From positions 426,236-490,235 of the forward strand of contig NZ_JAMQBK010000039.1 of assembly GCF_023701485.1 (NCBI RefSeq): a DNA stretch of 64,000 nucleotides. The letters are read 5' to 3'. A program made the position numbers and the translations under genes. The notes under the pieces are model-generated. The model made no database searches. It saw only the letters and a program-made list of their open reading frames with translations, and was not told where the DNA came from. This document shows positions 62,799 through 64,000 of this stretch, in pieces. Within the stretch, counting starts at the first letter, position 1. Each line of letters opens with the position of its first letter. The DNA is from Aporhodopirellula aestuarii. Lineage in GTDB: Bacteria > Planctomycetota > Planctomycetia > Pirellulales > Pirellulaceae.

Positions 62799-62844
62799 GC
62801 CAAGTTGGACTATACCATCAGCCGCGAAGGGAGACCAGTGCTTT

Positions 62845-63096
62845 ATGGAAAAATCGATTTACACGCGTGAATACAAGGCCCTGACTCGTTTGCTGTGTCA
62901 GACGCGTGAGAATGCCGGAATTAGTCAGATGGAATTGGCCGAGAAGCTGGGACAATCTCAGTCATTCGTGAGTAAGTGTGAACGCGGGGAGCGGCGGCTC
63001 GACATCATTCAGCTTCGAACGGTTTGCCTGACACTGGGCCTGACGCTGCCGGAGTTTGTTGAGCAACTGGAACGGGCTCTCCGCTCACGGAAGTAG
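62845..63096 (+). CDS. XRE-family helix-turn-helix regulator
   Basis: An 83-residue Cro/C1-type regulator with a single XRE domain: RLLCQTRENAGISQMELAEK is followed by LGQSQSFVSKCERGERRLDI, the recognition helices, and a closing LTLGLTLPEFVEQL. The start is the ATG of MEKSIYTREYK, with GGGAGA upstream. It is the first plus-strand gene after the 52-kb minus-strand stretch. A palindrome 47 bp upstream is the probable operator. Its 3' end overlaps the convergent membrane-protein gene by about 90 bp. Confidence 0.92.
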   Translation: MEKSIYTREYKALTRLLCQTRENAGISQMELAEKLGQSQSFVSKCERGERRLDIIQLRTVCLTLGLTLPEFVEQLERALRSRK

Positions 63097-63670
63097 CAAT
63101 TTCGGTGGGCGATGATTGTCGATTTCCCTCTGACGGAGCAGTGTCACCGCACAACGTTGCCGACAATAACTGCTGACTCCTCGCGTAGTATTTGCTCAAG
63201 GTGTCACGGGATGTGGCGAAGAACACTACTTCGAGGCCGAAAAACGCAACGTCAATCCAACGCAGTCCGAAGACTCCACCAAGACTAAGGCGGTAGCAGC
63301 CGTATGCGATCGCGGTCGCCACCAGCATGTTGGCGTAGAACTGATAGTGCCGGTAGTGAATCTCTATCAGAAGCACGAAAGCATTTACGTTCGTTCCGAG
63401 CCGCGAAAAGTCGAGCGATGGGATTGCCAGGCCGGTCCAACCGTGGAGCGTATCAACGGCCGCCCATCGGATTGCACTGACTGTCATCCCAGCAGCGATC
63501 GCTGCCAATGTCAGGAACAAAAAGCCTCCGATACTCGGCGATTCGGTGGGGCCAATTGCGAACCAGCTTTTTAACGTCGGCGAGAAATTCGACAGACCAG
63601 CAAGGACGGTTGCGCCCGGCACCAGGTAGGCAATCAATGGGCCGAAGTTGTCATTGGTTACCGCTTGCAT
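63005..63670 (-). CDS. Multi-span membrane protein, hypothetical
   Basis: A 221-residue protein with about four hydrophobic helices near residues 8-28 (PLIAYLVPGATVLAGL), 45-70 (GGFLFLTLAAIAAGMTVSAI), 110-130 and 140-155, and a Ser/Pro-rich C-terminal tail of about 50 residues. The start MQAVTNDNFG is uncertain, because no ribosome binding site is clear; a start ten codons upstream exists. No family is recognised. The last ~90 bp overlap the convergent XRE gene, so the true 3' end of one or both may be shorter in function. Confidence 0.6.
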   Translation of the reverse strand: MQAVTNDNFGPLIAYLVPGATVLAGLSNFSPTLKSWFAIGPTESPSIGGFLFLTLAAIAAGMTVSAIRWAAVDTLHGWTGLAIPSLDFSRLGTNVNAFVLLIEIHYRHYQFYANMLVATAIAYGCYRLSLGGVFGLRWIDVAFFGLEVVFFATSRDTLSKYYARSQQLLSATLCGDTAPSEGNRQSSPTEIATSVSGEPVPVAQQTPAASGPVSGKPFEAE

Positions 63671-63888
63671 GCAACGACGGTGCAACGTTGCACGCATCAC
63701 CGGTGGAATGCAAGCCGATCGGTCGGAGACCGCTCCACGGAATTCGTCTCAAAAGAAAGGAAGTTCAGGTCAGTTCAATCGCCGCTGGCCTGATCCTCGC
63801 ACGATTTTCTGGCGCTTCCAGGTGTTTCGCGCTACGCTCGCCGTTGGTTCTTTCCATTTCCACCGGCTTCAACGAAAGAGGAGTAGCC

Positions 63889-63987
63889 ATGACTGCAAAC
63901 GGGACCTTGATGAACCATTGTGGGGCATCACTTGTGACGAAGGGCGATCTGGAAATCATTCCAGCACCGCCACCAACTGAAACGTAA
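63889..63987 (+). CDS. DUF932-like N-terminal fragment with in-frame stop
   Basis: A 32-codon frame with a strong AGAGGAG site: MTANGTLMNHCGASLVTKGD then LEIIPAPPPTET, ending in TAA. This resembles the first segment of DUF932-type plasmid/phage proteins, which have a similar (N)HCG...V..E/DL..IP.PPPTxTW.P start. Here a stop replaces the expected codon after TET, and codons beyond it still read PFTR. Either the gene is broken or the stretch is a real small peptide. The window ends 13 bases later, so this cannot be settled. Confidence 0.35.
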   Translation: MTANGTLMNHCGASLVTKGDLEIIPAPPPTET

Positions 63988-64000
63988 CCGTTCACCAGAA

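Overview
The window looks like the chromosome of a planctomycete of the Rhodopirellula/Pirellulaceae type. The left end carries planctomycete-style housekeeping genes: a DisA-like C-terminus, class II fumarase, KptA, an FHA/sigma-54 activator, a secreted DUF1598-like protein, an MscS channel, SurE and CsrA. They lie on both strands with ordinary spacing, and a REP-like palindrome cluster follows the MscS gene. This backbone ends at a tRNA-Asn (10322..10394).

A genomic island starts at that tRNA. A large serine integrase on the minus strand ends inside the tRNA gene, with its stop codon in the anticodon loop. From there to about 62.7 kb every credible gene is on the minus strand. The first part (about 10.4-20.7 kb) is a mobile-element module: integrase, excisionase-like HTH protein, prim-pol primase, five tiny overlapping single-span membrane proteins, a Gln/Met-rich protein, a structured intergenic region, a replication-relaxation-like protein, a VirD4/HerA-like ATPase, two small membrane proteins, and a resolvase.

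The second part (about 20.9-57.2 kb) is the striking one. Fourteen genes run in one direction with no gap above about 52 bp, and most junctions overlap or abut. In order of transcription they are: a MerR-like HTH protein; a DUF1232-like protein; a DrmD-like SNF2 helicase; a PD-(D/E)XK-like protein; a giant N6-adenine methylase; a 2209-aa helicase-DUF1998 protein that looks like DrmA and DrmB fused (DISARM/Druantia-like); a RelE-like domain fused to a UvrD helicase; a SAM-methyltransferase-like protein coupled to a reverse transcriptase; a 47-aa ORF coupled to an Mrr-TIR-APAZ protein and an inactive short Argonaute (SPARTA-type); a 2567-aa sacsin-like protein with two GHKL ATPase modules; a RapA/HepA-like SNF2 helicase; and TspO. 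I read this as several stacked anti-phage systems in one transcription unit. The methyltransferase-RT pair and the sacsin-helicase-TspO set are the best candidates for undescribed systems.

Upstream of the chain are a 1277-aa RecD-like helicase with a C-terminal nuclease-like domain and a group of small genes. They are followed by a divergent XRE regulator with a clear palindromic operator, a membrane protein, and a DUF932-like fragment at the right edge. I found no second copy of the tRNA 3' end, so the island probably continues past the window.
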